From Pseudomonas sp. SLFW (GTDB lineage: Bacteria > Pseudomonadota > Gammaproteobacteria > Pseudomonadales > Pseudomonadaceae), in NCBI RefSeq assembly GCF_009905615.1, contig NZ_JAAAKW010000007.1, positions 124,001 to 188,000 of the forward strand: DNA of 64,000 nt, given 5' to 3'. The notes beneath the pieces were generated by a model, which saw nothing but the letters and a program-made list of their open reading frames with translations, made no database searches and was not told the origin of the DNA. Both the position numbers and the translations under genes were made by a program. Positions 53,369-61,380 of the stretch are shown piece by piece. Position 1 is the stretch's first letter. Each line of letters begins with the position of its first letter.

Positions 53369-53391
53369 ACCTATCAGCCTTTGAGATAGGT
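53369..53391. promoter_or_regulatory. Probable LysR operator
   Basis: Perfect inverted repeat ACCTATC - 9 bp - GATAGGT, with the T-N11-A layout of LysR sites. It is 10 bp from the lysR ATG and directly upstream of the -35 of the SMR promoter. Confidence 0.6.
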
Positions 53392-53397
53392 AATGAC

Positions 53398-53425
53398 TTT
53401 ACCCCATCTGAGCAACGGCTAAAAT
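53398..53425 (+). promoter_or_regulatory. Sigma-70 promoter of the SMR gene
   Basis: TTTACC (53398-53403), a 16-bp spacer and TAAAAT (53420-53425). Its position right after the palindrome fits activation by the LysR protein. Confidence 0.5.
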
Positions 53426-53466
53426 CGCCGTCATTGAAGAATGCATCTGCCCTGAGGGTTATCGCC

Positions 53467-53799
53467 ATGTCCGCCTACTACCTGCTCGCCATCGCCATCT
53501 GCGCCGAAGTGATCGGCACTGTTTCCATGAAAGCCGTCAAAGGCCTGAGCACCCCGCTGCCGCTGCTGTTGGTGATCGTCGGTTACGCCGTGGCGTTCTG
53601 GATGCTGACCCTGGTGGTGCGCACGATTCCGGTGGGCGTTGCCTACGCGGTCTGGGCCGGAATGGGCATCGTCATGGTGAGTATTGCGGCGCTGATCATC
53701 TACGGTCAGAAACTCGACCTCCCTGCCATCGGCGGCATGGCCATGATCGTGGCGGGCGTGGTGGTGATTCAGCTGTTCTCCAAAACGGCTGGCCATTAA
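53467..53799 (+). CDS. SMR-family multidrug efflux protein
   Basis: 110 residues, four membrane segments. Glu13 lies in the AEVIGT motif of segment 1, the proton/drug-binding residue of EmrE-type pumps. YAVWAGMGIVMVS in segment 3 fits the drug-transporting (Qac) group. ATG 53467 has GAGGG eight bases upstream; an upstream frame from 53434 is not family-like. Paired with the divergent LysR gene. Confidence 0.92.
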   Translation: MSAYYLLAIAICAEVIGTVSMKAVKGLSTPLPLLLVIVGYAVAFWMLTLVVRTIPVGVAYAVWAGMGIVMVSIAALIIYGQKLDLPAIGGMAMIVAGVVVIQLFSKTAGH

Positions 53800-53838
53800 G
53801 AGGGCATGAAAAGCGGGTGATGGAGAAGCTGCTTCCCT

Positions 53839-53844
53839 TATAAT
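53839..53844 (+). promoter_or_regulatory. -10 box before the FAD oxidoreductase gene
   Basis: Perfect TATAAT 32 bp before the ATG at 53876. The -35 is poor, so confidence is limited. Confidence 0.4.
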
Positions 53845-53875
53845 GGCGCGATTCGTTTCGTCACCTGAGGTCTCC

Positions 53876-55051
53876 ATGCCATCTGCTATCTCCACTGACG
53901 TCCTGATTGTCGGCGCGGGCGTTGCCGGTCTCTGGCTCAATGCGCGGCTGCGTCGCCAGGGGTTTTCGACAGTGGTGGTGGAGAACGCCAGCCTCGGTGG
54001 CGGGCAGACGTTCAAGTCGCAAGGGATCATTCACGGCGGCGCCAAGTACGCGCTGCACGGTGCGCTGTCCGGTGCCTCCGAGGCCATCGCCGACATGCCC
54101 CGCCGCTGGCGCGAGGCGCTGGACGGCAAGGGTGAACTGAATCTGTCGGGGGTTCGGTTGCTCTCCGAAGCCCACTACCTCTGGTCGCCAGGCACCATCG
54201 CCGGCAATCTCACCAGTTTTTTCGCCAGCAAGGCCGTGCGCGGTCGTGTGGATCAGGTGAAGGGCAACGATCTGCCTCCCGCTCTGCAAGACCCGCGCTT
54301 CAAGGGCAAGGTCTATCGCTTGGCCGAGCTGGTGATCGACGTGCCGAGCCTGGTGCAGAAACTCGCTGAACTCGCCGGAGACAGCCTGCTGGCAGGCGAA
54401 AAAATCGAGCCGCTGCTGCACGAAGGCGAACTGGTGGGCTTGCGGGTCGACGACCGTGATATTCATGCCCAGCGCGTGGTGCTCAGCGCAGGCGGCGGCA
54501 CGGCCGATCTGCTCAAGGCACTGAACGTCAACCAACCGGCCATGCAACGGCGCCCGCTGCACATGGTCATGGTCAAAGGCCCGACACTCAAGCCGCTGTA
54601 CGCCCATTGCCTGGGCGGCGGACCGAAACCGCGCATCACCGTGACCACGCACCCGGCTGCCAATGGTGAGTGGGTCTGGTACCTGGGCGGGGACATCTCC
54701 GAAGCCGATGGCGTGGCTCGCGAACCGGCCGAGCAGATTGCTTTTGCCAAGAAAGAGCTCGCGCAATTACTGCCGTGGGTCGATCTGAGCCAGGCGCAAT
54801 TCGCCACGTTGCGGGTAGACCGCGCCGAGCCTCAGCAGACCGGACTGGTCCGCCCCGACAATGCGTTTCTCGACGTGCAGGGCCGTCTGATGGTGGGCTG
54901 GCCGACCAAACTCGCCCTCGCGCCTGATTTCGCTGACCGCGTGCTGGCTTCGCTCTCCCGTGATGACATTCACCCGATCCCACAGCCGCCGTATCCGAAT
55001 CTGCCCAAACCGCCACTGGCCGTACCGGCGTGGGATGAGCTGCTGCCATGA
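53876..55051 (+). CDS. FAD-dependent oxidoreductase (DAO superfamily)
   Basis: 391 residues. The Rossmann dinucleotide site VLIVGAGVAGLWLNARL (residues about 8-24) is followed by GGQTFKSQGIIHGGAKYAL, resembling the motif in L-2-hydroxyglutarate and glycerol-3-phosphate oxidases, and a second FAD contact VVLSAGGGTADLL. The substrate cannot be named. ATG 53876 has GAGG five bases upstream. The stop overlaps the aldo/keto reductase ATG (ATGA), so the two are coupled. Confidence 0.87.
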   Translation: MPSAISTDVLIVGAGVAGLWLNARLRRQGFSTVVVENASLGGGQTFKSQGIIHGGAKYALHGALSGASEAIADMPRRWREALDGKGELNLSGVRLLSEAHYLWSPGTIAGNLTSFFASKAVRGRVDQVKGNDLPPALQDPRFKGKVYRLAELVIDVPSLVQKLAELAGDSLLAGEKIEPLLHEGELVGLRVDDRDIHAQRVVLSAGGGTADLLKALNVNQPAMQRRPLHMVMVKGPTLKPLYAHCLGGGPKPRITVTTHPAANGEWVWYLGGDISEADGVAREPAEQIAFAKKELAQLLPWVDLSQAQFATLRVDRAEPQQTGLVRPDNAFLDVQGRLMVGWPTKLALAPDFADRVLASLSRDDIHPIPQPPYPNLPKPPLAVPAWDELLP

Positions 55052-55869
55052 AGACCCTGCACGATCTGCATCGACCACTGGGCGGCCTCGGCATCGACGT
55101 GTCTCCCATCGGCTTGGGCACGGTCAAGCTGGGTCGTGATCAGGGCGTGAAATACCCGAACGGTTTCACCATTCCCGACGACGACGAAGCGCGCATGCTG
55201 CTCAAGCTGGCACGGGACTTGGGCATCAACCTGATCGACACCGCTCCGGCGTATGGCCGGAGCGAAGAGCGCCTCGGCCCATTGTTGCGCGGCCAGCGTC
55301 AGGATTGGGTGATTGTCAGCAAGGTGGGGGAAGAGTTCGAAGCGGGTCAATCGAGTCATGACTTCAGCGCCGCGCACACGCGGATGTCAGTGGAGCGCAG
55401 CCTCAAGCGTCTGGAAACCGACTTCATCGACTTAGTGCTGGTGCACTCCGATGGCAACGATCTGCACGTTCTTAACGAATGCGACGTGTATCAAACGCTG
55501 GCTGAACTGAAGCGCGAAGGCAAGATTCGCGGCTACGGCTTTTCCGGCAAAACTGTCGAGGGTGGGTTGCTGGCTTTGCAGGAAGGCGACTGCGCCATGG
55601 TCACGTACAACCTCAATGAACAGGGCGAAAAGCCTGTGCTGGACTACGCTGCTGTCCACGGTAAAGGCATCCTGATCAAAAAGGCGCTGGCCAGCGGGCA
55701 CGTCTGTCTGAGTCCCGGCGTCGATCCGGTGCAGGCCAGTTTCGAATTGCTCTTCCAGCATCCTGGCGTCACCGGTGCTATCGTCGGAACGATCAATCCA
55801 CTGCACCTGTCCCACAACGTGACCACTGCTGCTGCCGTGCTACATAACCCGCTTCTTAGTCGCTCCTGA
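55048..55869 (+). CDS. Aldo/keto reductase
   Basis: 273-residue (beta/alpha)8 NADPH-type oxidoreductase. The catalytic tetrad is visible: Asp in LIDTAPAYG, its Tyr, Lys in IVSKVG and His in VLVHSDG. It has the usual GYGFSGKTVEGG and GAIVGTINPLHL cofactor segments. Starts within the upstream stop codon (ATGA). The physiological substrate is unknown; its fixed link to the FAD oxidoreductase suggests consecutive steps. Confidence 0.9.
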   Translation: MKTLHDLHRPLGGLGIDVSPIGLGTVKLGRDQGVKYPNGFTIPDDDEARMLLKLARDLGINLIDTAPAYGRSEERLGPLLRGQRQDWVIVSKVGEEFEAGQSSHDFSAAHTRMSVERSLKRLETDFIDLVLVHSDGNDLHVLNECDVYQTLAELKREGKIRGYGFSGKTVEGGLLALQEGDCAMVTYNLNEQGEKPVLDYAAVHGKGILIKKALASGHVCLSPGVDPVQASFELLFQHPGVTGAIVGTINPLHLSHNVTTAAAVLHNPLLSRS

Positions 55870-55906
55870 TGACAGGCGGCCGACCCCAACGCAAGAAGGA
55901 GCCGAT

Positions 55907-56878
55907 ATGCCGCGAACCCTGATAAGAAAGAACCCCAGTAACTTCAAGACCCTGCCCCTGTTCGTCGAAGCCACCCCCGAAAGCCTGAGTTACCAGAGCG
56001 TCGGGATGCCGCTCAATTTCTCCCAGACCCTGCAACGCCGTCGCAAGATCGAGGTAGAGGACAGCGAGCGGTTTTCGACTGAACTGGCGAACCTCGGTGT
56101 CTCGGTACGGCTGACGCTGAATTGGCAGAATCGGGACTATTGGGTGCTGGTGCGCCAACGCCGTCAGGACCGGGGCGACGTGGTACTGAAGCTGATTTCC
56201 GGTTACGTCCCGGCCCATGAGCTGAATCTTCCATTGCACACGGCGATTCAGGAAGTGGCCGAAGAATGCCTGATCGAAACCCCGCAAGGCTGGCTGGGCG
56301 GGCGTTTCAACGATACCTGGCTGCCCGCGCCTTACGCGGCTGCGCTGCATTATCGCGAGGCCATGCCCTTTCGCCTGAGCCCTCTGTCTGGCGCTGCCCG
56401 TCCGGTGCGCTGTGGCGCCATGACGCTGATCGAACGCCCTCGCGCTTATGTTCATCTGCCGACGGCCTCGTTGCAGTTGATCTACGACATGCGCCTGGAA
56501 GTGCCGAAAGAGGCCCGTCCGCTGAGCCTGTTTCACGTCGATGAGGCGCTGGAAAACGATCAACTCGTTGCCCGGCTCAATCGCAGCAAACCCGATCTGT
56601 ACCTGATGCCGCTGGAGAACGGCTCGCCGCTGCCAGAGTTGTATACGCTCAAGAACGACAAGCTCACGCCTGCGGGAACCCGGGGGCTGTACCTGGCCGA
56701 AAGCTTCGCGGCGCAGGAAGGCTGGGTGGTGCGTGAAGAGCGGATTCGCTGGAAGGACTGGCTGTTGCAGCAAGGGATGGTGCCGCCGAAAGCGAAGAAG
56801 ACCGGGATCAAGCGCCGGTTGAAAGTGGGGGCGAAGCAGCTGCTGCGCATTGCGCGGCAGAAGCTGCATAAGTCATAG
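55907..56878 (+). CDS. Uncharacterised protein with degenerate Nudix-like segment
   Basis: 323 residues, soluble, with a basic C-terminus. Around residue 97-125 GYVPAHELN...HTAIQEVAEECLI resembles a Nudix box with two extra residues, Arg to Gln and the last Gly to Leu; the EVAEE glutamates remain. No other family is recognised; relatives have been given unsupported transporter-ATPase names, but no Walker motifs are present. AAGGAG precedes the ATG, 37 bp after the aldo/keto reductase, so it is probably the third gene of that operon. Confidence 0.75.
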   Translation: MPRTLIRKNPSNFKTLPLFVEATPESLSYQSVGMPLNFSQTLQRRRKIEVEDSERFSTELANLGVSVRLTLNWQNRDYWVLVRQRRQDRGDVVLKLISGYVPAHELNLPLHTAIQEVAEECLIETPQGWLGGRFNDTWLPAPYAAALHYREAMPFRLSPLSGAARPVRCGAMTLIERPRAYVHLPTASLQLIYDMRLEVPKEARPLSLFHVDEALENDQLVARLNRSKPDLYLMPLENGSPLPELYTLKNDKLTPAGTRGLYLAESFAAQEGWVVREERIRWKDWLLQQGMVPPKAKKTGIKRRLKVGAKQLLRIARQKLHKS

Positions 56879-56916
56879 GTCCAGGACGCCGCATTCTTAT
56901 TGGAGTTAGCAAAAAC

Positions 56917-57007
56917 CTGTGGGAGCGAAGTTATTCACGAAGGGCCAGGACGTTCAACACATACGCGTCGCCTGGTCGATTGTTCGCGAATAAATTCGCT
57001 CCCACAG
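56917..57007. repeat. REPIN, GTGGGAGCGAA subtype
   Basis: CTGTGGGAGCGAAGTTATTC (from 56917) and the reverse complement of its family (ending 57007, ...TTCGCTCCCACAG) form an inverted pair between the convergent 323-aa gene and hldE. This is a third REP arm type in the window. Confidence 0.8.
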
Positions 57008-57061
57008 TTAGAAGCGTCCGCCTTCAGAGCTTCGAATGCCGACGCATAGATGACGACTGAA

Positions 57062-58483
57062 CTACTGCCCGCGAATCTTCTCGACAATCGCCGTGGTCGA
57101 GCTGTTCTCGACCAGCCCCAGCACCCGAACCTCCCCGCCATACGCCTGCACAATCGACGCACCGACGACCTGATCCACGCTGTAATCCCCGCCTTTGACC
57201 AGCACGTCCGGCTTGACGTGGGTCAGCAGGTTTTCGGGCGTGCCTTCCGGGAAGCTGATGACCCAGTCCACGGCCCCCAGACCAGCCAGCACCGCCATGC
57301 GACGGTCGACGCTATTGATTGGGCGTCCAGGGCCTTTAAGGCGGCTGACTGATGCGTCGTCGTTAACCGCCACGATCAAACGATCGCCTTGGGCGCGAGC
57401 CTGCTCCAGGTAGGTTACGTGGCCCGCATGGAGAATGTCGAAACAACCGTTGGTGAACACGATCGTCTCGTCGTGGGCACGGGCGTCGTCGATGGCCAAC
57501 AGCAGTTGGTCAAGGCTCAGCACGCCACGCTCGGATCCCTCGGCGCGCTGAATGGCGCGGCGCAGTTCAGGTGCGCTGATGGCCGCCGTACCCAGTTTGC
57601 CGACCACGATACCGGCGGCCAGGTTGGCCAGCGCTACCGCATGGGGCAATTCCTCACCGGCCGCGATGGCCGCTGCCAGCGTGGAAATCACGGTGTCGCC
57701 TGCGCCTGTCACGTCGAACACTTCGCGGGCTCGGGCAGGCAGGTGCAACGCCTGCTGATCGGGACGCAACAGGGTCATGCCGTGCTCGCCACGGGTGACC
57801 AGCAACGCACCCAACTCAAGCTCGGACATCAGTTGCGCGCCCTTCGCGACCAATTCGGCCTCATCGACACAATGGCCGACGATGGCTTCGAATTCGCTGA
57901 GGTTCGGGGTGATGACACTCGCGCCACGGTAGATCGCGAAATCCTTGCCTTTCGGGTCCGCCAGCACAGGAATGCCCCGGTCGCGAGCGGCCTTGATCAG
58001 CACTTGATGGTTTTTTAGCGCGCCTTTGCCGTAGTCGGACAGGACCAGCACCTTGACGCCCTCAAGCAGGGAATCGACTTCATCGCTCAAAGCGAGCGCG
58101 TCGGTGGCGAACGGTTCTTCGAAATCGATGCGCAGCAGTTGCTGATGGCGGCTCATGACGCGCAGTTTGACGATGGTTGGCTGATGAGCGATCTGCTGGA
58201 AACGTGCAGTCACGCCTGCGGCCTTGAGGCTGTTGCTCAAGCTTTCAGCGGCTTCGTCCTGGCCAGTCACGCCAACGAGCGAGGCTTTGGCCCCCAGTGC
58301 GGCGATGTTCAACGCCACGTTGGCGGCGCCGCCGGGACGGTCTTCGATCTGATCGACCTTGACCACTGGCACCGGGGCCTCAGGTGAAATCCTTGAGGTA
58401 CCGCCATGCCAGTAGCGGTCGAGCATGACATCGCCCACTACCAGAACTGGTGCCTGATCGAAACGCGGCATGGACAACTTCAT
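57062..58483 (-). CDS. hldE: Bifunctional heptose-7-phosphate kinase / heptose-1-phosphate adenylyltransferase
   Basis: 473 residues for ADP-heptose synthesis in LPS core. The N-terminal ribokinase domain (about 1-318) has GGAANVALN and DVTGAGDTVIS. The C-terminal nucleotidyltransferase (about 340-473) has FTNGCFDILHAGHVTYLEQ. ATG 58483 gives MKLSMPRFDQ; a frame upstream to 58528 is not conserved. Downstream of msbA on the same strand. Confidence 0.97.
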   Translation of the reverse strand: MKLSMPRFDQAPVLVVGDVMLDRYWHGGTSRISPEAPVPVVKVDQIEDRPGGAANVALNIAALGAKASLVGVTGQDEAAESLSNSLKAAGVTARFQQIAHQPTIVKLRVMSRHQQLLRIDFEEPFATDALALSDEVDSLLEGVKVLVLSDYGKGALKNHQVLIKAARDRGIPVLADPKGKDFAIYRGASVITPNLSEFEAIVGHCVDEAELVAKGAQLMSELELGALLVTRGEHGMTLLRPDQQALHLPARAREVFDVTGAGDTVISTLAAAIAAGEELPHAVALANLAAGIVVGKLGTAAISAPELRRAIQRAEGSERGVLSLDQLLLAIDDARAHDETIVFTNGCFDILHAGHVTYLEQARAQGDRLIVAVNDDASVSRLKGPGRPINSVDRRMAVLAGLGAVDWVISFPEGTPENLLTHVKPDVLVKGGDYSVDQVVGASIVQAYGGEVRVLGLVENSSTTAIVEKIRGQ

Positions 58484-58611
58484 CGAACAACCCGTAACTA
58501 AGAATGAACAGGGGCGGAATCTTAGCACAGGGTTTCAATGGCTTGAGGCAGGAAGGGAAACTCGGTGTGACAGTCAGTGCCGATCACGGGTGTAGGAACG
58601 ACACAACGCCA

Positions 58612-58767
58612 TGTAGGAGCGCGCTTGCCCGCGAACTGGGTTGTGTCATTCGGTATTTGCGTATCTGGTCTGGCGCTATCGCGAGCAAGCTCACTCCTAC
58701 AGGGTCGAAGGTCGCCCCGACATGTCGGGACAACACGGTTCGTTGTAGGAGCGAGCTTGCTCGCGAT
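58612..58767. repeat. Cluster of three REP elements between hldE and msbA
   Basis: Elements at 58612-58635 (GAGCGCGC variant), 58678-58701 (inverted, GAGTGAGC type) and 58744-58767 (GAGCGAGC type). The first two form an imperfect REPIN and the third is direct to the first. They fill most of the 317-bp gap 58484-58800, in which I see no gene or clear promoter. Confidence 0.8.
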
Positions 58768-58800
58768 GACGGCTGGCCACGCAAAATTAAGGACAGTCGT

Positions 58801-60609
58801 TTACACCGCACCGACCGGCGCAGGCTCGTCCAGACCCATGGCGTGCAGGCGGGCGTAGTAGCCGTTCTGCACAAGCAGTTGTGCATGGGTGCCACGCTCG
58901 ACGATACGGCCCTGATCCATGACCAGAATCAGATCGGCCCGCTCAATGGTGGACAGCCGATGCGCGATGACCAGCGTGGTACGGCCTTTCATCACGTGGT
59001 CCAGCGCGGCCTGAATGTGCCGCTCGGACTCGGTGTCCAGCGCCGAGGTCGCTTCGTCGAGAATCAGCAGCGGAGCGTTTTTCAACAAGGCGCGCGCAAT
59101 GGCCAGACGCTGACGTTGGCCACCCGACAGCAGTACACCGTTTTCACCCACCTGCGTATCAAACCCTTCGGGGAGCTGATCGACAAACTCCCTGGCATAG
59201 GCGTCCGCTGCAGCGGCTTCGATGTCGGCACGCGGCGCATCGGCCAGATCACCGTAGGCGATGTTATTGGCAACGCTGTCGTTGAACAGGGTTACGTTCT
59301 GATTCACCTGAGCCACATGCTTGCGAAGGTTACGCAAGCGATAGTTCTCGATCTCGACGCCATCGAGCAGGATCTCGCCCGAAGTGTGGTGATAAAAACG
59401 CGGAATCAAGTTCGCAAGCGTCGATTTGCCACTGCCCGAGCGGCCGACCAACGCAATCATCTGCCCCGGCGCTGCCGAGAAGCTGATGTCGTGCAAAACC
59501 TGACGCTCGGTCTCGGGGTAGGTGAAGCTTAAATTGCGGATTTCCAGATGCCCCTGCACCCGATCCAGCTCCACCGTTCCGGTGTCCACTTCCGGCTCTT
59601 CATCGAGCTGTTCGAAAATGCTTTCCGCGCCCGCAACACCTTTCTGGATCGTCGAGCTGACTTCGGAAAGCTGACGAATCGGCTTGGGCAGCAAGCCTGC
59701 CGCCGTGATGTAGGCCACCAGATCGCCCGCCGTCGCATCGCCACGCAGCCACAGCACCAGAAACATCAGCACGGCCATGGCGGTGTAGATCACCAGTTGC
59801 AGCATCGGGGTGTAGATCGACCCCGTCTTGGTCATGCGCAGCTGTTTGTCGGTGTTGCTGGTGGAGGCCTTGGCGAAACGCTCTTCTTCATACGCCTCGC
59901 CGCCAAAGCTGCGAACGACGCGATAGCCCTGAATGGTCTCGGAAGCGACGTGGGTCACATCCCCCATCGCCACCTGGATTTTCTTGCTCTGCTTACGGAA
60001 TTTCTTGCTGGAGCTGCCGACCATCACGGCGATCAACGGCAGGATCGCCAGCATGACAATCGTCAGTTTCCAGTTCATCCACACCAGATAGAAGAACAGG
60101 AACACGATGGTCAGGCCTTCGCGGATCACCACTTTGATCGCGTCGGTCGCCGCACCGGTGACCATGGTCACGTTGAAAGTAATGCGTGAAATCAGGTGCC
60201 CGGTATTGTGGGTGTCGAAATAGCGATTGGGCAGGACCAGCAGTTTGTTGAACAACTCGACCCGCAGGTCGTGGACCAGGCCCAGCGAGACCTTGGCCAG
60301 GAAATAGTTGCCCAGATACGACCCCAAGCCCTGCCACGCCGCGATCAAGACGATCAGCAACGGCACAGCCTGCAGCAATTGCAGGTCCTTGAGGTATGGC
60401 GTGTCGGGAAACAGCGCCGCTTCGGGATTGGTCAGTCCATCGACGAAATATTTGAGAATGCCGGCCAGCATGGGCTGGGTCGAGGCGAAAATGACGAAAC
60501 CGACGATGCTGAGCAGGAAGACGCCCACGTAAGGCTTCACGTAGGTCAGCAGTCGGAGATAGATTTTCAGGCTTGAGGATTCGCGGTTCTCTGGCGTGCT
60601 CATAGTCAT
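58801..60609 (-). CDS. msbA: Lipid A export ATP-binding/permease MsbA
   Basis: 602-residue homodimeric ABC flippase for lipid A-core. Six membrane segments fill about 20-320. The nucleotide-binding domain has Walker A GRSGSGKSTLAN, signature LSGGQRQRLAIARALL and Walker B LLILDEATSALD, with the H-loop IAHRLST. The start at 60609 or two codons later cannot be decided; both lack a strong ribosome site. Divergent from the kinase-like gene. Confidence 0.96.
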   Translation of the reverse strand: MTMSTPENRESSSLKIYLRLLTYVKPYVGVFLLSIVGFVIFASTQPMLAGILKYFVDGLTNPEAALFPDTPYLKDLQLLQAVPLLIVLIAAWQGLGSYLGNYFLAKVSLGLVHDLRVELFNKLLVLPNRYFDTHNTGHLISRITFNVTMVTGAATDAIKVVIREGLTIVFLFFYLVWMNWKLTIVMLAILPLIAVMVGSSSKKFRKQSKKIQVAMGDVTHVASETIQGYRVVRSFGGEAYEEERFAKASTSNTDKQLRMTKTGSIYTPMLQLVIYTAMAVLMFLVLWLRGDATAGDLVAYITAAGLLPKPIRQLSEVSSTIQKGVAGAESIFEQLDEEPEVDTGTVELDRVQGHLEIRNLSFTYPETERQVLHDISFSAAPGQMIALVGRSGSGKSTLANLIPRFYHHTSGEILLDGVEIENYRLRNLRKHVAQVNQNVTLFNDSVANNIAYGDLADAPRADIEAAAADAYAREFVDQLPEGFDTQVGENGVLLSGGQRQRLAIARALLKNAPLLILDEATSALDTESERHIQAALDHVMKGRTTLVIAHRLSTIERADLILVMDQGRIVERGTHAQLLVQNGYYARLHAMGLDEPAPVGAV

Positions 60610-60709
60610 CGATACGATAAAAAGAGCCGGAATACTAACACATGGGCGGGGGGTTGGGCCTCAGGCGGCAGGCTGGGGTATGATGGCGGCCATTTTCGAA
60701 GGAGCCCGC

Positions 60710-61369
60710 ATGCGCGCACTCGCCTACTCTGACTACCAAGCCTTACGCAGAGATGCCGAAGTCATTGAAGCCGACTTCTTCGGAGACAAGGTGCTCCGCC
60801 TCACCGACGGCAACTTCATGAAGCTGTTCCGGCGCAAACGCCTGATCTCCTCCGCAGCGTTCTTTCCCTACGCCAAGCGTTTCGCCAAAAACGCGCTGAC
60901 CCTTCGCAAACGCGGCATTCCGTGCCCGGACGTGCTCGACACCTACCGGGTGGCGGATATTGCGCGCGACGTGGTGCATTACCAGCCGCTGCCGGGGCTG
61001 ACCCTGCGTCAACTGATCGCCGACCCCGCGCATTTTCAGGACGCCACGCTGCTGCGCACATTCGGTCGTTTCGTGGCTGAATTGCACAATCAGGGCATCT
61101 ACTTTCGTTCGCTGCACTTGGGCAACGTGGTAATGACCCCGGAAAACGAACTGGGGCTGATCGACATCGCCGACATGAAGACCCTGCGTCGTCCGCTGCG
61201 CAAAAACCTGTGCCTGCGCAATTTCCAGCACATGCGTCGCTACAAGAGCGACCATGCGTGGCTGCTTCAGCAGGATGGGGATCTGTTCTTCGAGAGTTAC
61301 ATCGAGCACAGTGCGCATCAGTGGAAACGCCAACTGCTCAGCGAGCACCTGGCGTTGGCGAAGGCGTAA
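60710..61369 (+). CDS. LPS-kinase-like protein lacking the HxD catalytic motif
   Basis: 219 residues of the WaaP/InaA-type kinase fold, often named toluene tolerance protein in Pseudomonas. FMKLFRRK supplies the ATP-binding Lys (about 38). The catalytic loop reads GIYFRSLHLGN where active relatives have HxD: Phe132-Arg-Ser134 replaces it, while Asn139 remains. The metal Asp is kept in GLIDIADM (about 152). It may be a pseudokinase or use altered chemistry. ATG 60710 has AAGGAG five bases upstream. Its place among msbA, waaL-like and glycosyltransferase genes points to the LPS core. Confidence 0.75.
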   Translation: MRALAYSDYQALRRDAEVIEADFFGDKVLRLTDGNFMKLFRRKRLISSAAFFPYAKRFAKNALTLRKRGIPCPDVLDTYRVADIARDVVHYQPLPGLTLRQLIADPAHFQDATLLRTFGRFVAELHNQGIYFRSLHLGNVVMTPENELGLIDIADMKTLRRPLRKNLCLRNFQHMRRYKSDHAWLLQQDGDLFFESYIEHSAHQWKRQLLSEHLALAKA

Positions 61370-61380
61370 CGTGGGAATGG

